Shown here: positions 35,032 through 43,780 of the stretch, piece by piece
How the letters are laid out: each line of letters opens with the position of its first letter
Numbering within the stretch: position 1 is the first letter of the stretch
Assembly: GCA_023399375.1 (NCBI GenBank)
Contig: JAEWPX010000030.1
Location: 62,001 to 126,000, forward strand
From: Pseudomonadota bacterium
Lineage (GTDB): Bacteria > Desulfobacterota > Desulfovibrionia > Desulfovibrionales > Desulfovibrionaceae
DNA: 64,000 bases
Direction of reading: 5' to 3'
The notes under the pieces: generated by a model
Told to the model about the DNA's origin: nothing
Seen by the model: only the letters and a program-made list of their open reading frames with translations
The model's database searches: none
Made by a program: the position numbers and the translations under genes

Positions 35032-36180
35032 ATGCGCATCTGTTCCGTGGTTACGGCCTGCATCCGCGAACGCGACAACCAGCTCGACCTCTACCACTGG
35101 TGGTCCACCCAGGGGCACGACGTCCTGGTGATCGGGCCGCGCCGCTCCGATCCCACCAAGGGCCTGCAGGAGGCCCCCCCTTCGGAAACCATGGGCCGGC
35201 TCCGCGTGGAGCGGGTGTTCGAGGACATCCCGGACATGTGGGGACCGCCGGAGCGATCCTTTGCCAAGGCCCGCGAGGTCTTTGTCGATTTTCGGCCGGA
35301 CGTGCTCTGGGTCTGGCACGAGGCCAATTTTCCCTTCTCCCACCAGCTGGCCCAGGAGTTCAGCCCGCCCGTGCCCATGGTGCTCTACCTGGAGATCCCC
35401 ACCCGGAAGATCATGGATCTGGCCCGCATCTTCGGCGAAGTGCCCTTCACCCTGTCCGCCGTGCTCCTCGACAAGCTGCGCGAAGCGGAGATGACCCGGC
35501 CCGGCACCTGGTTCCTCAAAATGGAGATTCCCGTGGGCACGGCCGCGCCCCCGTTCCTTCCCCGCGAGAAGCGGCTCAACCGGGGCATCTTCTGCGGCAG
35601 CCTGGGCTATCCCTACAAGGGACCCGACCAGTTCGAGGCGCTGGTCCCCCGGCTTTTTGCGGAAACGCCCATGGAGCGGCTGCTCATGGTCTCGCCCGGC
35701 AACGCCCGGGCCGTGGAGATCTATGAGAAATACCGCGACCGCTACCCCATCGACTTCGTGGAGAGCATGCCCCGCCAGCAGCTGCACGCGGAAATCGCCA
35801 GGAGCGCCTTCGGCTTCCATACGATGACCATCGAGTCCCCTGCCTCTTTCTGCGTGGAATGCATGGCCCTGGGTACGCCGTTTCTGGCGGCCGAGAGCGG
35901 GCTTGGCGGCGTCATCGAGGACGGGGTCACGGGGCTGCGCTCCGTGGACAACCTCAACCGCGCCCTGGCCGACCCGGATTTTTACGCGGCCGTCCAATGC
36001 GGGGCCCATGACTACTATCTGCGCCACTTCTCCCTGGAAAGCGTGGGCTGGCGCACCCTGGCCCTCTTTCAGGGCATCCTGGACGGCAACCCGGCGGCGG
36101 TCTGGGAACGCCTGCGCTACCGTCCGGGGCAAACGCTCCCCCTGCCCGCCGAAGTCCTCGGCGCAGAGTCCGCGTCATGA
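35032..36180 (+). CDS. GT4-like glycosyltransferase
   Basis: A 382-residue GT-B protein. The N-terminal acceptor domain begins MRICSVVTACIRERDNQLDL and contains VLWVWHEANFPFSH. The donor domain includes GIFCGSLGYPYKGPDQFEAL and ESPASFCVE with E-x7-E spacing, then CMALGTPFLAAESGLGGVIEDGVTG in the usual GT4 position (only phrases shown). The lone strong start is ATG after an AAAGGG stretch, 46 bases from the radical SAM stop. Donor unknown. Confidence 0.8.
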   Translation: MRICSVVTACIRERDNQLDLYHWWSTQGHDVLVIGPRRSDPTKGLQEAPPSETMGRLRVERVFEDIPDMWGPPERSFAKAREVFVDFRPDVLWVWHEANFPFSHQLAQEFSPPVPMVLYLEIPTRKIMDLARIFGEVPFTLSAVLLDKLREAEMTRPGTWFLKMEIPVGTAAPPFLPREKRLNRGIFCGSLGYPYKGPDQFEALVPRLFAETPMERLLMVSPGNARAVEIYEKYRDRYPIDFVESMPRQQLHAEIARSAFGFHTMTIESPASFCVECMALGTPFLAAESGLGGVIEDGVTGLRSVDNLNRALADPDFYAAVQCGAHDYYLRHFSLESVGWRTLALFQGILDGNPAAVWERLRYRPGQTLPLPAEVLGAESAS

Positions 36181-36226
36181 CGCCCCGCTGCCGTTCGCAA
36201 CTGCACGCAAGGGCGTCGCGCTAGCC

Positions 36227-37168
36227 ATGGGCGTGCGGTTGGGATTCCAGATCCCCGTCATCGCCACTCACGACGGGGCCGTTTGGGGCGACGAGGTGAT
36301 GGCCATGGGGCTGGCCCGGGCTCTTGGCGACGCGGGCTCCTTCGCCTCCGCCGAGGTCTACGACCCGGTGCTCGTCCACGACAACCTCGACGTGCAGGTC
36401 GACCTGTACCCCGTGTCGGTGGTCCGCCGCACGAGCGTGCCGCGCCGGATATGGTGGGTCCAGGCCCGTGTCGACGAGGACTGGGCCCGGTGCCCGGATT
36501 TCTCCGCGATTCTGGGCTACTATCACGGCTTTTTCGCCGCCTCGCCGGTCCTGGCCCGAAAACTGGCGGCGTGGGGCGCGCCGCCGGAGAGGATCGCGCT
36601 GTTGCCCATGTCCTGCGACACGAAGGCCTTCCGGCCCGTGGCGGCGCGCCCGGAGTTGGCCTGTTCCGTGGCCTTTTGCGGCAACGGCGGCATCCGCACG
36701 CGCCGAGAAGTGGCGGAATACCTCTTCCCCCTGCGCGCCCACGGCCTGGCCATCTGGGGCTCGGACTGGGACGCCTTTCCCGAACTGGCCCCGCACGTGC
36801 GGGGCCCGTTGCACCCCGCCCTCGTCCCGGCCCTGTACGCCTCGGCCGGGGTGGTGGTTTCCGTGCATTCCCCCTGGCACCGGGACAACGACGTCCCCAC
36901 CAGCCGTTTGGCCGAGGCGCTCTCCTGCGGGGCGGCCCTTGTCTCCGACAGCCTGCCCTTCGCCCGGGAACGCTACGGCGACGCCGTGGCCTTTTGCGAC
37001 GACGGCGCAGCCATGGAGCGCGCCGTGGCGGCGCTGCTGGCCGATGCCGGGGCGCGCGAACGGCTTGCCGGACGCGGCCGGGAGCTTATGGAAACACGTC
37101 TCGGCTTTCAGGCGATGGCCCGGGACCTGCTCCCCCTGCTCGCGGGAGCGCAGGACATCCGCCCCTAG
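36227..37168 (+). CDS. CgeB-like glycosyltransferase
   Basis: A 313-residue protein of the Glyco_trans_1_2/CgeB type: VRRTSVPRRIWWVQARVDED, FFAASPVLARKLAAWG, ALLPMSCDTKAFRP and, near the C-terminus, SPWHRDNDVPTSRLAEAL with SCGAALVSD, the conserved T-x-R-x-x-E-A-x-A-C-G stretch of the family. It is smaller than most GT-B enzymes, like other CgeB-like proteins. The preceding 46 bases contain no other ORF, and AAGGG lies about 12 bases from the ATG. It is in operon order with the GT4 gene before it. Confidence 0.75.
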   Translation: MGVRLGFQIPVIATHDGAVWGDEVMAMGLARALGDAGSFASAEVYDPVLVHDNLDVQVDLYPVSVVRRTSVPRRIWWVQARVDEDWARCPDFSAILGYYHGFFAASPVLARKLAAWGAPPERIALLPMSCDTKAFRPVAARPELACSVAFCGNGGIRTRREVAEYLFPLRAHGLAIWGSDWDAFPELAPHVRGPLHPALVPALYASAGVVVSVHSPWHRDNDVPTSRLAEALSCGAALVSDSLPFARERYGDAVAFCDDGAAMERAVAALLADAGARERLAGRGRELMETRLGFQAMARDLLPLLAGAQDIRP

Positions 37169-37375
37169 GCGGCACGCCCAGGGCCCGCGCTTCCCAAGCG
37201 CCGGACAGCCCGTCGCTTGCCGTCTCCGCGCCGTGACCCCCTTTTCGCCGTCCGACGCGGCAGGCGGGCGTTCGCCCACCCGGGGGGTCCCGTTGCGGTC
37301 CGGTTTCGACCGAACAGCTTGCCATGGCTTGCAAATTGCATTTGGGCATAGCCAAACGCCCAAAGGAAGCTCCCC

Positions 37376-38017
37376 ATGAAACCCGTTGCACTCCCTGAAA
37401 TCGGCCTGGACATGTGGGAATGGATCGTGGCGTGGCACAAGATCGGAACCCCCGTGCCGCCGCCCCCCATCGTCAAAGCCTTGACGATCGTCCTCTATGC
37501 CAAGGCCCTGGGCACCCCGGAGCTGGTCGAAACGGGCACCTTCCTGGGGCACACCCTTTTTTTCCTGAAAGATTACTTCGAGCGGCTCCAGTCCATCGAG
37601 CTCGACCCGCAGCTGCATCAGGCGGCCTGCAAAAAATTCCAGCCCTACGCCCACGTCCGCCTCTGGCAGGGCGATTCCACCGTGGTCCTGCCGGAAATCC
37701 TGGCCACCCTCACCCGCCCGGCCCTTTTTTGGCTGGACGGCCACTACTCCGGCGCAGGCACCGCCCGGGGCGACCGCGACACCCCCATCCAACAGGAACT
37801 CGAGGCCGTGCTGGCCCACCCCGTGCCCGGCCATGTCATCCTCGTGGACGACGCCCGCGACTTCGGCACGGGCGACTATCCCCGCGTGGACGACATCCGG
37901 GCCATGGTCGCCGCGCGCCGGCCCGAATGGTCGTTCACCTTGCGAAACGACATCATGCGCATCCACGCCCCGGCCGCCATCCCCGCCGGCCAACTCAGCC
38001 TCGTGGAGCATCTGTAA
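37376..38017 (+). CDS. Class I methyltransferase-fold protein
   Basis: A 213-residue protein with LVETGTFLGHTLFFLKD as motif I (G-T-F-x-G), SIELDPQLHQAACKKF as the acidic ribose contact, and LFWLDGHYSGAGTARGD with VILVDDARDFG, where metal-dependent O-methyltransferases and Methyltransf_24 proteins hold D-x-H and D-D. AAAGGAAG is well placed before the ATG. The upstream 207-base gap holds no ORF and only short GC-rich hairpins. Its neighbour is a DUF268 protein, also methyltransferase-like, so the pair may act on one sugar. Confidence 0.75.
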   Translation: MKPVALPEIGLDMWEWIVAWHKIGTPVPPPPIVKALTIVLYAKALGTPELVETGTFLGHTLFFLKDYFERLQSIELDPQLHQAACKKFQPYAHVRLWQGDSTVVLPEILATLTRPALFWLDGHYSGAGTARGDRDTPIQQELEAVLAHPVPGHVILVDDARDFGTGDYPRVDDIRAMVAARRPEWSFTLRNDIMRIHAPAAIPAGQLSLVEHL

Positions 38018-38022
38018 CCGCC

Positions 38023-38754
38023 ATGCGAACGACGCCTCCTCCAAGAACGATCCCGCCCGAGCTGCTCGACGCCTATACCATGCAGGGCCGGGCCGTCGTC
38101 GGCGACTGGTATTGCAACGAAGTCATCGCGGACGGCGCTTCCCGGCGCTTCACCGCCGAACAGTTCGCGTCCTACCTGGATCGGGCCGCCCGGGGGGAGA
38201 ACGCGTATTACGGCGAAACGGACGCGTGGTTGCGGCAGGCCTTGCAAGCCCATCCCGTCGCGGGACGCGAAGTGCTCGTCTTCGGTTCCGTGCAGCCGTG
38301 GTATGAGGCCATGGCCCTGACGCATGGGGCGGCAAGCGTGGCGGTGCTGGACTACCAGCCCTGCCTCGTGGACCATCCCCGGGTCCATTGGCTGGGCTAT
38401 CCCGAATTGGCGCGCCGACCGCGGACGTGGCAGGCCGCGCTGTCCATTTCCTCCTTCGAGCACGACGGCCTCGGCCGTTACGGCGATCCCCTGGACCCGG
38501 ACGGCGATCTCAAGGCCATGGCCAGGGCCGCGACGCTTCTCGCGCCCGGGGGGCTTTTGTACTTGTCCGTGCCCGTGGGCCGCGACACGGTCATGTGGAA
38601 CGCCCACCGCATTTACGGCCGCGCCCGCTTGCCGCGCCTGCTGGCCCCGCTTTCGCTCGTGGCGGCCTTCGGTTTCGACGCGGCGCTGCAGGATGTCGCG
38701 CACCCCTCCGTCTACCAGCCGGTCTTCGTCCTGCGCAAGGAAGCGCAGCCGTGA
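38023..38754 (+). CDS. DUF268-family protein
   Basis: A 243-residue protein with the DUF268 signature SISSFEHDGLGRYGDPLDP followed by DGDLKAMA, then LLAPGGLLYLSVPVGRDTV, which resembles the last strands of a SAM methyltransferase. VLVFGSVQPWYEAMAL would be the altered motif I. DUF268 proteins occur in bacterial O-antigen clusters and nematodes, with no proven activity known to me. It starts 5 bases after the preceding stop and overlaps the next gene in GTGA. Confidence 0.78.
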   Translation: MRTTPPPRTIPPELLDAYTMQGRAVVGDWYCNEVIADGASRRFTAEQFASYLDRAARGENAYYGETDAWLRQALQAHPVAGREVLVFGSVQPWYEAMALTHGAASVAVLDYQPCLVDHPRVHWLGYPELARRPRTWQAALSISSFEHDGLGRYGDPLDPDGDLKAMARAATLLAPGGLLYLSVPVGRDTVMWNAHRIYGRARLPRLLAPLSLVAAFGFDAALQDVAHPSVYQPVFVLRKEAQP

Positions 38755-39806
38755 ACACGCCGCCGTTCGCCCCTTACGCGGCGCTGCACGCCGCCATGCG
38801 AAAGGGCGATTTGCCGCCGCGCTATCTGCTCTTCCACGTCCAGGACGGCGTCGGCGGCTATGCGGACCGCCTCAAGGGGTTGGCCAACGCGCTGCTTCTG
38901 GCCATGCTGCTCGATCGCGCCCTGCTCGTGCACTGGCCCGTTCCCGGCGCATTGCCCGGGGCGCTGCCCCCGGCCGGCATCGACTGGCGTCCGGAGGGCG
39001 CGGCCGGACTGGACCGCCTGCTTCCCTGGAACGCGACCCTGGCCTGGGACCGGGTCATGCAGGACGGCCCCGTCCCCTTTGTCAACGCCATCGACAGCGA
39101 GCGCCTCGACGGCCTGCTCCCGACCCTGCGGACGGAAGATATCGAAGCCCGCTGGTTCCACGGCCAACCGCTCGTGGCGCTGGCCAGCAATGTGTTTTTT
39201 TACGAGGCGCTGCTGGCCAACCCGCGCCTGGCGGAGAAAGCGCGCGTCCTCGGTCTCGGGACGGAGCGCTTCCTCTCCCGCCACTTCGGCGAGTTCTTCC
39301 GCCTGTGCTTCGGCGATCCCCTCGCCGCGGCGGCAACCCCCGTGGCCGTCCATGCCGCGCCGTTCGTGGCCGCGTTCCGGGATGCGGCGGCGCAGGGCCG
39401 GCGGGTCCTTGGCATCCAGATCCGCACCGGGGGCGACGGCGCCTGGGATGACCCCTGTTTTCTTCGCGTGGAGGAGGCCGAGGCGTTTTTCCGTCAGGCG
39501 TTGGCGCTGGAAGCGCCCGGAGAACCGCCGGCGCAGTGGTTTCTGGAAACGGATTCCGAGCGGCTCAAGGCCGAAGCGCGCCGGCGCTTCGGCCGACGCA
39601 TCCTGACCACGGACTGGCCGGTCAGCCATATCGACCGCAGCGCCGACCGCGGGCTGCGCGACATGGAACGCGTCATCGCCAAGCACCTGCTGCTGGCGGC
39701 TTGCGACGCACTGCTCGTGGGGGCCGGCGGCTTCGGGCGCACGGCGGCCTGGCTCGGCGGGATTGCCTGGCGCGGCTTTCCCGATTTCGCGCCGCAACGG
39801 GGCTAG
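38751..39806 (+). CDS. Fucosyltransferase-like glycosyltransferase (NodZ/GT23-like fold)
   Basis: A 351-residue protein starting at GTG, which overlaps the DUF268 stop and has AAGGA upstream. The N-terminal HVQDGVGGYADRLKGLANAL corresponds to the G-G-x-G-D/N-R-L loop of alpha-1,6/O-fucosyltransferases and related GT-B enzymes. The middle has LGIQIRTGGDG, the region of the conserved Arg that binds the donor beta-phosphate, and the C-terminus has ALLVGAGGFGRTAAWLGG. The donor in this family is usually GDP-fucose, but related sequences differ, so the sugar is uncertain. GDP-sugar genes lie 5-12 kb downstream. Confidence 0.68.
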   Translation: MNTPPFAPYAALHAAMRKGDLPPRYLLFHVQDGVGGYADRLKGLANALLLAMLLDRALLVHWPVPGALPGALPPAGIDWRPEGAAGLDRLLPWNATLAWDRVMQDGPVPFVNAIDSERLDGLLPTLRTEDIEARWFHGQPLVALASNVFFYEALLANPRLAEKARVLGLGTERFLSRHFGEFFRLCFGDPLAAAATPVAVHAAPFVAAFRDAAAQGRRVLGIQIRTGGDGAWDDPCFLRVEEAEAFFRQALALEAPGEPPAQWFLETDSERLKAEARRRFGRRILTTDWPVSHIDRSADRGLRDMERVIAKHLLLAACDALLVGAGGFGRTAAWLGGIAWRGFPDFAPQRG

Positions 39807-39811
39807 CCGTC

Positions 39812-40678
39812 ATGGTCCGCGTCGTTTTTCTGCGCCATGGCCCCGACCACCATGCCTCGGCCATGGCCTGCCTTCGGGAGCGGGTGCTCGATCCGGTTTT
39901 CAACGGCGCGGCCATCGATGCGGTGGTCGTGGACAACGCCTTGCCGCCGGAGCATGTCTCGTGCGCGAGCGAAGGTTTCGTCCTCATCGGCGGCGACAAC
40001 CGGCAACGCGAGTTCAGCGGCTGGGAAAAAGGCCTCGCCTGGCTGGCGCACCGGGATTTCGCGCCCGGCGACGCCGTCATCCTGGTCAACGACACCTTCC
40101 ACCGCAACTACGATGTGGGCTACCTGGAACGCTTCGGCCGGGAACCCGTGCCGCAATGGCTCGAGGCAGGCGGCCTCGTCGGCCACGTAGACCTCTATCC
40201 GCGGGAAATCACCCTGTTCGGCCTTGCCATGCGCTTTTGGCTGCGCTCGAGCTTCGTGCTCGCGCGGTGGGAGACGTTGTCGCGGCTTTTGCCCCTGGCC
40301 GTGGACTGCGGCGAAGCCTTGGCGCCCGAGGCCGCACCCGGGGCGATCTTCCACCCGGATCCCGAAACGTTCTTCAATCCCGACGGCCCGCTTTCCCCGC
40401 GCTACCAGGAGTACCTTAAAAGCTTCCTGCTTGGCGAAGGCGGCGAATACGAGGCCCGCTGGCACAGCCGGGAAGACGACCCCGCAAAGGATGCGGCGGC
40501 GTGGCGGCGGCTTCGGGAAAAAGCCGCCTGCATCGTGCGCGAGCACCTGCTTTCCGCCCGTGCGCAGGCCTTGGGCATTCCCTTGTGCGACGTCTCGGGC
40601 AAACTGGCCCGGCGCGTGGCGGCCATGGACGCCATGGCCGTGCGGCATGCCGCAGGAGAAACGCATGCAGTCCTTTGA
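39812..40678 (+). CDS. Putative GT-A-like glycosyltransferase
   Basis: A 288-residue protein, not assigned to a CAZy family. Its order suggests a GT-A fold: VVFLRHG at the start, AAIDAVVVDNALP, a FSGWEKGLAWL stretch, and AVILVNDTFHRNYD with an N-D-T-F segment where the metal site could lie. WLRSSFVLARWETL follows. No signal peptide or membrane span. It starts 5 bases after the fucosyltransferase-like gene and overlaps the WbsX gene by 14 bases, so it belongs to the same operon. Confidence 0.6.
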   Translation: MVRVVFLRHGPDHHASAMACLRERVLDPVFNGAAIDAVVVDNALPPEHVSCASEGFVLIGGDNRQREFSGWEKGLAWLAHRDFAPGDAVILVNDTFHRNYDVGYLERFGREPVPQWLEAGGLVGHVDLYPREITLFGLAMRFWLRSSFVLARWETLSRLLPLAVDCGEALAPEAAPGAIFHPDPETFFNPDGPLSPRYQEYLKSFLLGEGGEYEARWHSREDDPAKDAAAWRRLREKAACIVREHLLSARAQALGIPLCDVSGKLARRVAAMDAMAVRHAAGETHAVL

Positions 40679-41771
40679 TGACGCGGACGTCAAAGCCGTC
40701 GCCCTGTACCTGCCGCAGTTCCACCGCACCCCGGAAAACGACGCCTTCTGGGGCGCCGGCTTCACGGAATGGACCAATGTGGCGCGGGCCAGGCCCCGCT
40801 GGCCGGACCACTACCAGCCGCATCTTCCCGGCGAACTGGGCTTTTACGACCTACGGGTGCCGGAAACGCGCCAGGAACAGGCCGACCTGGCCCGGGAGCA
40901 CGGCATATACGGCTTTGCCTACTACCATTACTGGTTCAACGGCCGACGCCTGTTATGGCGGCCCTTCGACGATGTCCTGCGCTCGGGCGAACCCGATTTC
41001 CCCTTTTGCCTCGTGTGGGCCAACGAGAACTGGACCCGGCGCTGGGACGGCCATGAAAAGGACATCCTGCTGGCGCAGACCTACAGCCCCGCGGACGACC
41101 TGGCCCACATCCGCCACCTGCTCCCCGCCCTGGCCGATCCCCGCTGCATCCGCGTCAAGGGACGCCCCTTGTTCGTCGTCTACCGCGCCGACCACCTGCC
41201 CGATCCCGCGCGGTCCGCGGAGATCTGGCGGCAGGAGGCCCTGCGCCAGGGCGTCGGCGAAATCTACCTTGCCTTTGTGGAGAGCTTCACGGCCGGCCGG
41301 GATCCCGCGGCCGTCGGCTTCGACGCGGCCATCGAATTCGCCCCGGACTGGCGACTGCTTCCCCTGGCCCGGCAGGCGGTCGCGCCGGCGCTCGCATGCG
41401 CCTCTCCCGGCGACGACCTGATGGATTACGCCAGCATGGCCGCAGGCATGCTGGCCAAGTCCTGGCCCGCCTACCGTTGGTTCCGGGGCGTCTTTCCCAC
41501 CTGGGACAACAGCCCCCGCCGGGCGAACGGGGCGACGATCTTCCTGGACGCCACGCCCGAACGCTACGCAGCGTGGCTGGCGCAGGCGGCACGCCAGACC
41601 CTTGCGCGCAATCCCGCGGGCGAACGGCTGCTTTTCCTCATGGCCTGGAACGAATGGGGGGAAGGGAACCATCTGGAGCCCGACGCCCGCCACGGCCGCG
41701 CCTGGCTCAAGGCCACGCGTCGGGCCCTGGCGCAAGTCCGGGAAGAACGCGCACGGGTCACTTCGCTTTGA
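40665..41771 (+). CDS. WbsX-family glycan protein (GH99-like fold)
   Basis: A 368-residue protein of the WbsX family (Glyco_tran_WbsX). The family phrases are clear: VALYLPQFHRTPENDAFWG, GFTEWTNVARARP, HYQPHLPGELGFYDL, GFAYYHYWFNG, FCLVWANENWTRRWDG and, late, FLMAWNEWGEGNHLEPD. The fold is GH99-like, and the family is found in O-antigen clusters, though whether it is a transferase or hydrolase is unsettled. There is no signal peptide. AGGAGA lies upstream of the ATG. Length is typical of single-domain members. Confidence 0.85.
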   Translation: MQSFDDADVKAVALYLPQFHRTPENDAFWGAGFTEWTNVARARPRWPDHYQPHLPGELGFYDLRVPETRQEQADLAREHGIYGFAYYHYWFNGRRLLWRPFDDVLRSGEPDFPFCLVWANENWTRRWDGHEKDILLAQTYSPADDLAHIRHLLPALADPRCIRVKGRPLFVVYRADHLPDPARSAEIWRQEALRQGVGEIYLAFVESFTAGRDPAAVGFDAAIEFAPDWRLLPLARQAVAPALACASPGDDLMDYASMAAGMLAKSWPAYRWFRGVFPTWDNSPRRANGATIFLDATPERYAAWLAQAARQTLARNPAGERLLFLMAWNEWGEGNHLEPDARHGRAWLKATRRALAQVREERARVTSL

Positions 41772-41820
41772 AATGATTTTTCTCCGTAAATTCCTACCTG
41801 GAATAGCGACAAAAAGCACC

Positions 41821-43641
41821 ATGCATACCATCCAACGCATCCGCTTCCAGCCGCGGCCTCACACGACGGCATTATACTTCGCCAACGACTCGACGGCGAT
41901 GCTCGATGCGACAGGACCGCATCCGACGTATCGGTTCGAAGCCGGCCAATGCCTGTCGTCGAGCAGCTACTGCAACAGCTACTACGAATTTCCCCAGCGA
42001 CGCTACGGACTTTCCCGCCAGCAGGCCTTCCGGTTGTCGTTGGAAGGGGATTTCGAGATCGCCGTCTGGGAAGCGGCCTTCAACACGCCGCCCCGGATCG
42101 TCTGGCAGGAGACGGTTGCCGGCTGCCGGCCCGACCGGCCCGTGACGGCGACGATCCCCGCGGTCGCGCAGGACGCGCCGCCCAAGCGTTTTTACTTCCG
42201 GTTGCGCGCACTGTCCGCGGGGACCTTTTGCGGCGGCGACGTGGCCACGGAACATGAGCCGCTGCCCGTGCGTCTGGCGGTGGTGCTGTGCACTTTCCGC
42301 CGCGAGGCGTACCTGCGCGCCACCGTGGCCGGCCTGCTCGCCGATCCCGATTTGAAGGAGGGCCTTTCCGCCGTCGTCGTGGTCGACAACGGCCGCACCC
42401 TGGAAGCCGGGGAATTCGCCGATCCGCGCGTGACGCTCCTCCCCAACCGCAACTGCGGGGGCGCAGGCGGCTTCAGCCGCGGCATGGACGAGGTGTTGCG
42501 GCGGGACCTGGGCAGCCACATCCTGCTCATGGACGACGACATCGCCTGCGACAGCGAGGCGGTGCTGCGCACCATTGCCTTCTACCGCCATGCGGAGCGG
42601 CCCGTGGCCGTGGCCGGGGCCATGCTGGACATGCAAAAGCCCCACCTGCATTTCGAAGCCGGCGCGCTCTACGGCCGGGCCGCCGACAGCCCAGGGGAAA
42701 ATCCCCTCAAGATCTACGGCCTGCGACGCGGCTTGAGCCTGGAGCAGGAAGAGACGCTCAACGCCCTGCTGCTGGACGAACGGGCCGACTACGGAGCCTT
42801 TTGGTACTTCGCCTTTCCGGCCCGGTACGCCGCCCAGGGAGGGTTGCTGCTGCCGTTTTTCGTCATCGGCGACGATATCGAGTTCGGCCTGCGCCTGACG
42901 CGACGCATGGGTGTGGAAGTGGCGGCGCTGCCCGGCGTCGGGGTGTGGCACCAGCCGTTTTACAGCAAGATCAGTCAGATCAAACGCTACTTCTTCGTGC
43001 GCAACCTGCTGGTCATCGACGCGTTGTACAACCAGTCGGGCTACTGGAGGATCGTGCGCGCCCTGGCGGCGGATTTCGAGAGCGACCTGTGCAAGTTCAA
43101 TTACGGCATGGTGCTCATGCTGGTGCGCGCGTTCGAGGATTTCCTGCAGGGGCCGCCCCTGTTCACCGATGTCGATCCCCTCGCCCTCATGGCGGGCATT
43201 ACGGACGAGGCAAAGGATCTGGACGACAACGTGCGGCCTTTCCTGCCCCGGGAAACCTGGGGTTTCGAGCAGCCGCCGCGGGAAAAACTGCTGCGCGCGG
43301 CGGTCCGCCGCCTGACCCTGGGGGGACATTTGCTGCCCCGCCGGCTGCTGCGGAGCGCGCCCATGCAGGTGCTGCTCGGCGGCGTCGGCCAGTGGCGCAA
43401 AAATTTCCTCTGTCGCACGGCGTTTTTCCTGCACCGTGAGGCCGGATTCGCCAACGCCCGCGACATCGTGCCCGCCCGGGGCCGCCGCCTGGCCTGGCGT
43501 CTGCTGCGGGCCTTCTGGAAAGGCCGCCGGGAATGGGCCGCCGCCCGTGACGCCTGGCGCACGCAGGCGCACGAACTTTCCAGCAGCGCGTTTTGGACGT
43601 CATACTGCACGCCGCCTCAGAAAACGGAAGAGAAAGCGTAG
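41821..43641 (+). CDS. GlfT2-like GT2 glycosyltransferase (galactofuranosyltransferase type)
   Basis: A 606-residue protein built like mycobacterial GlfT2: an N-terminal beta domain (HTIQRIRFQPRP to FYFRLRAL, about residues 2-135), then a GT2 core with VVLCTFRREAYLRATVAGLL, VVVVDNGRTLE, NRNCGGAGGFSRGMDEVLRR and HILLMDDDIA (D-D-D metal site), and VIGDDIEFGLRLTRR near the base. The long helical C-terminus includes WHQPFYSKISQIKRYFFVRN. GlfT2 enzymes polymerise galactofuranose, but no classical UDP-galactopyranose mutase is seen here. An ATG 48 bases earlier would prefix 16 unusual residues. It ends the long operon. Confidence 0.82.
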   Translation: MHTIQRIRFQPRPHTTALYFANDSTAMLDATGPHPTYRFEAGQCLSSSSYCNSYYEFPQRRYGLSRQQAFRLSLEGDFEIAVWEAAFNTPPRIVWQETVAGCRPDRPVTATIPAVAQDAPPKRFYFRLRALSAGTFCGGDVATEHEPLPVRLAVVLCTFRREAYLRATVAGLLADPDLKEGLSAVVVVDNGRTLEAGEFADPRVTLLPNRNCGGAGGFSRGMDEVLRRDLGSHILLMDDDIACDSEAVLRTIAFYRHAERPVAVAGAMLDMQKPHLHFEAGALYGRAADSPGENPLKIYGLRRGLSLEQEETLNALLLDERADYGAFWYFAFPARYAAQGGLLLPFFVIGDDIEFGLRLTRRMGVEVAALPGVGVWHQPFYSKISQIKRYFFVRNLLVIDALYNQSGYWRIVRALAADFESDLCKFNYGMVLMLVRAFEDFLQGPPLFTDVDPLALMAGITDEAKDLDDNVRPFLPRETWGFEQPPREKLLRAAVRRLTLGGHLLPRRLLRSAPMQVLLGGVGQWRKNFLCRTAFFLHREAGFANARDIVPARGRRLAWRLLRAFWKGRREWAAARDAWRTQAHELSSSAFWTSYCTPPQKTEEKA

Positions 43642-43705
43642 TGACGACAAAGCGACGGGTATGGGAAGCTACGACCCCTAGGAAATCCATTAAGTTACTA
43701 TGTGT

Positions 43706-43734
43706 TTGACACACAGAACCTTCATAGTTATCCA
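43706..43734 (+). promoter_or_regulatory. Sigma-70-type promoter at the entry to the AT-rich island
   Basis: A perfect TTGACA is followed after 17 bases by TATCCA, about 47 bases before the start of the heptose guanylyltransferase gene. It lies where base composition first falls. Confidence 0.6.
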
Positions 43735-43780
43735 CATCGTGTTTTCTTGACCCCCAAATGTATTGTATTTGAGGATGCCA

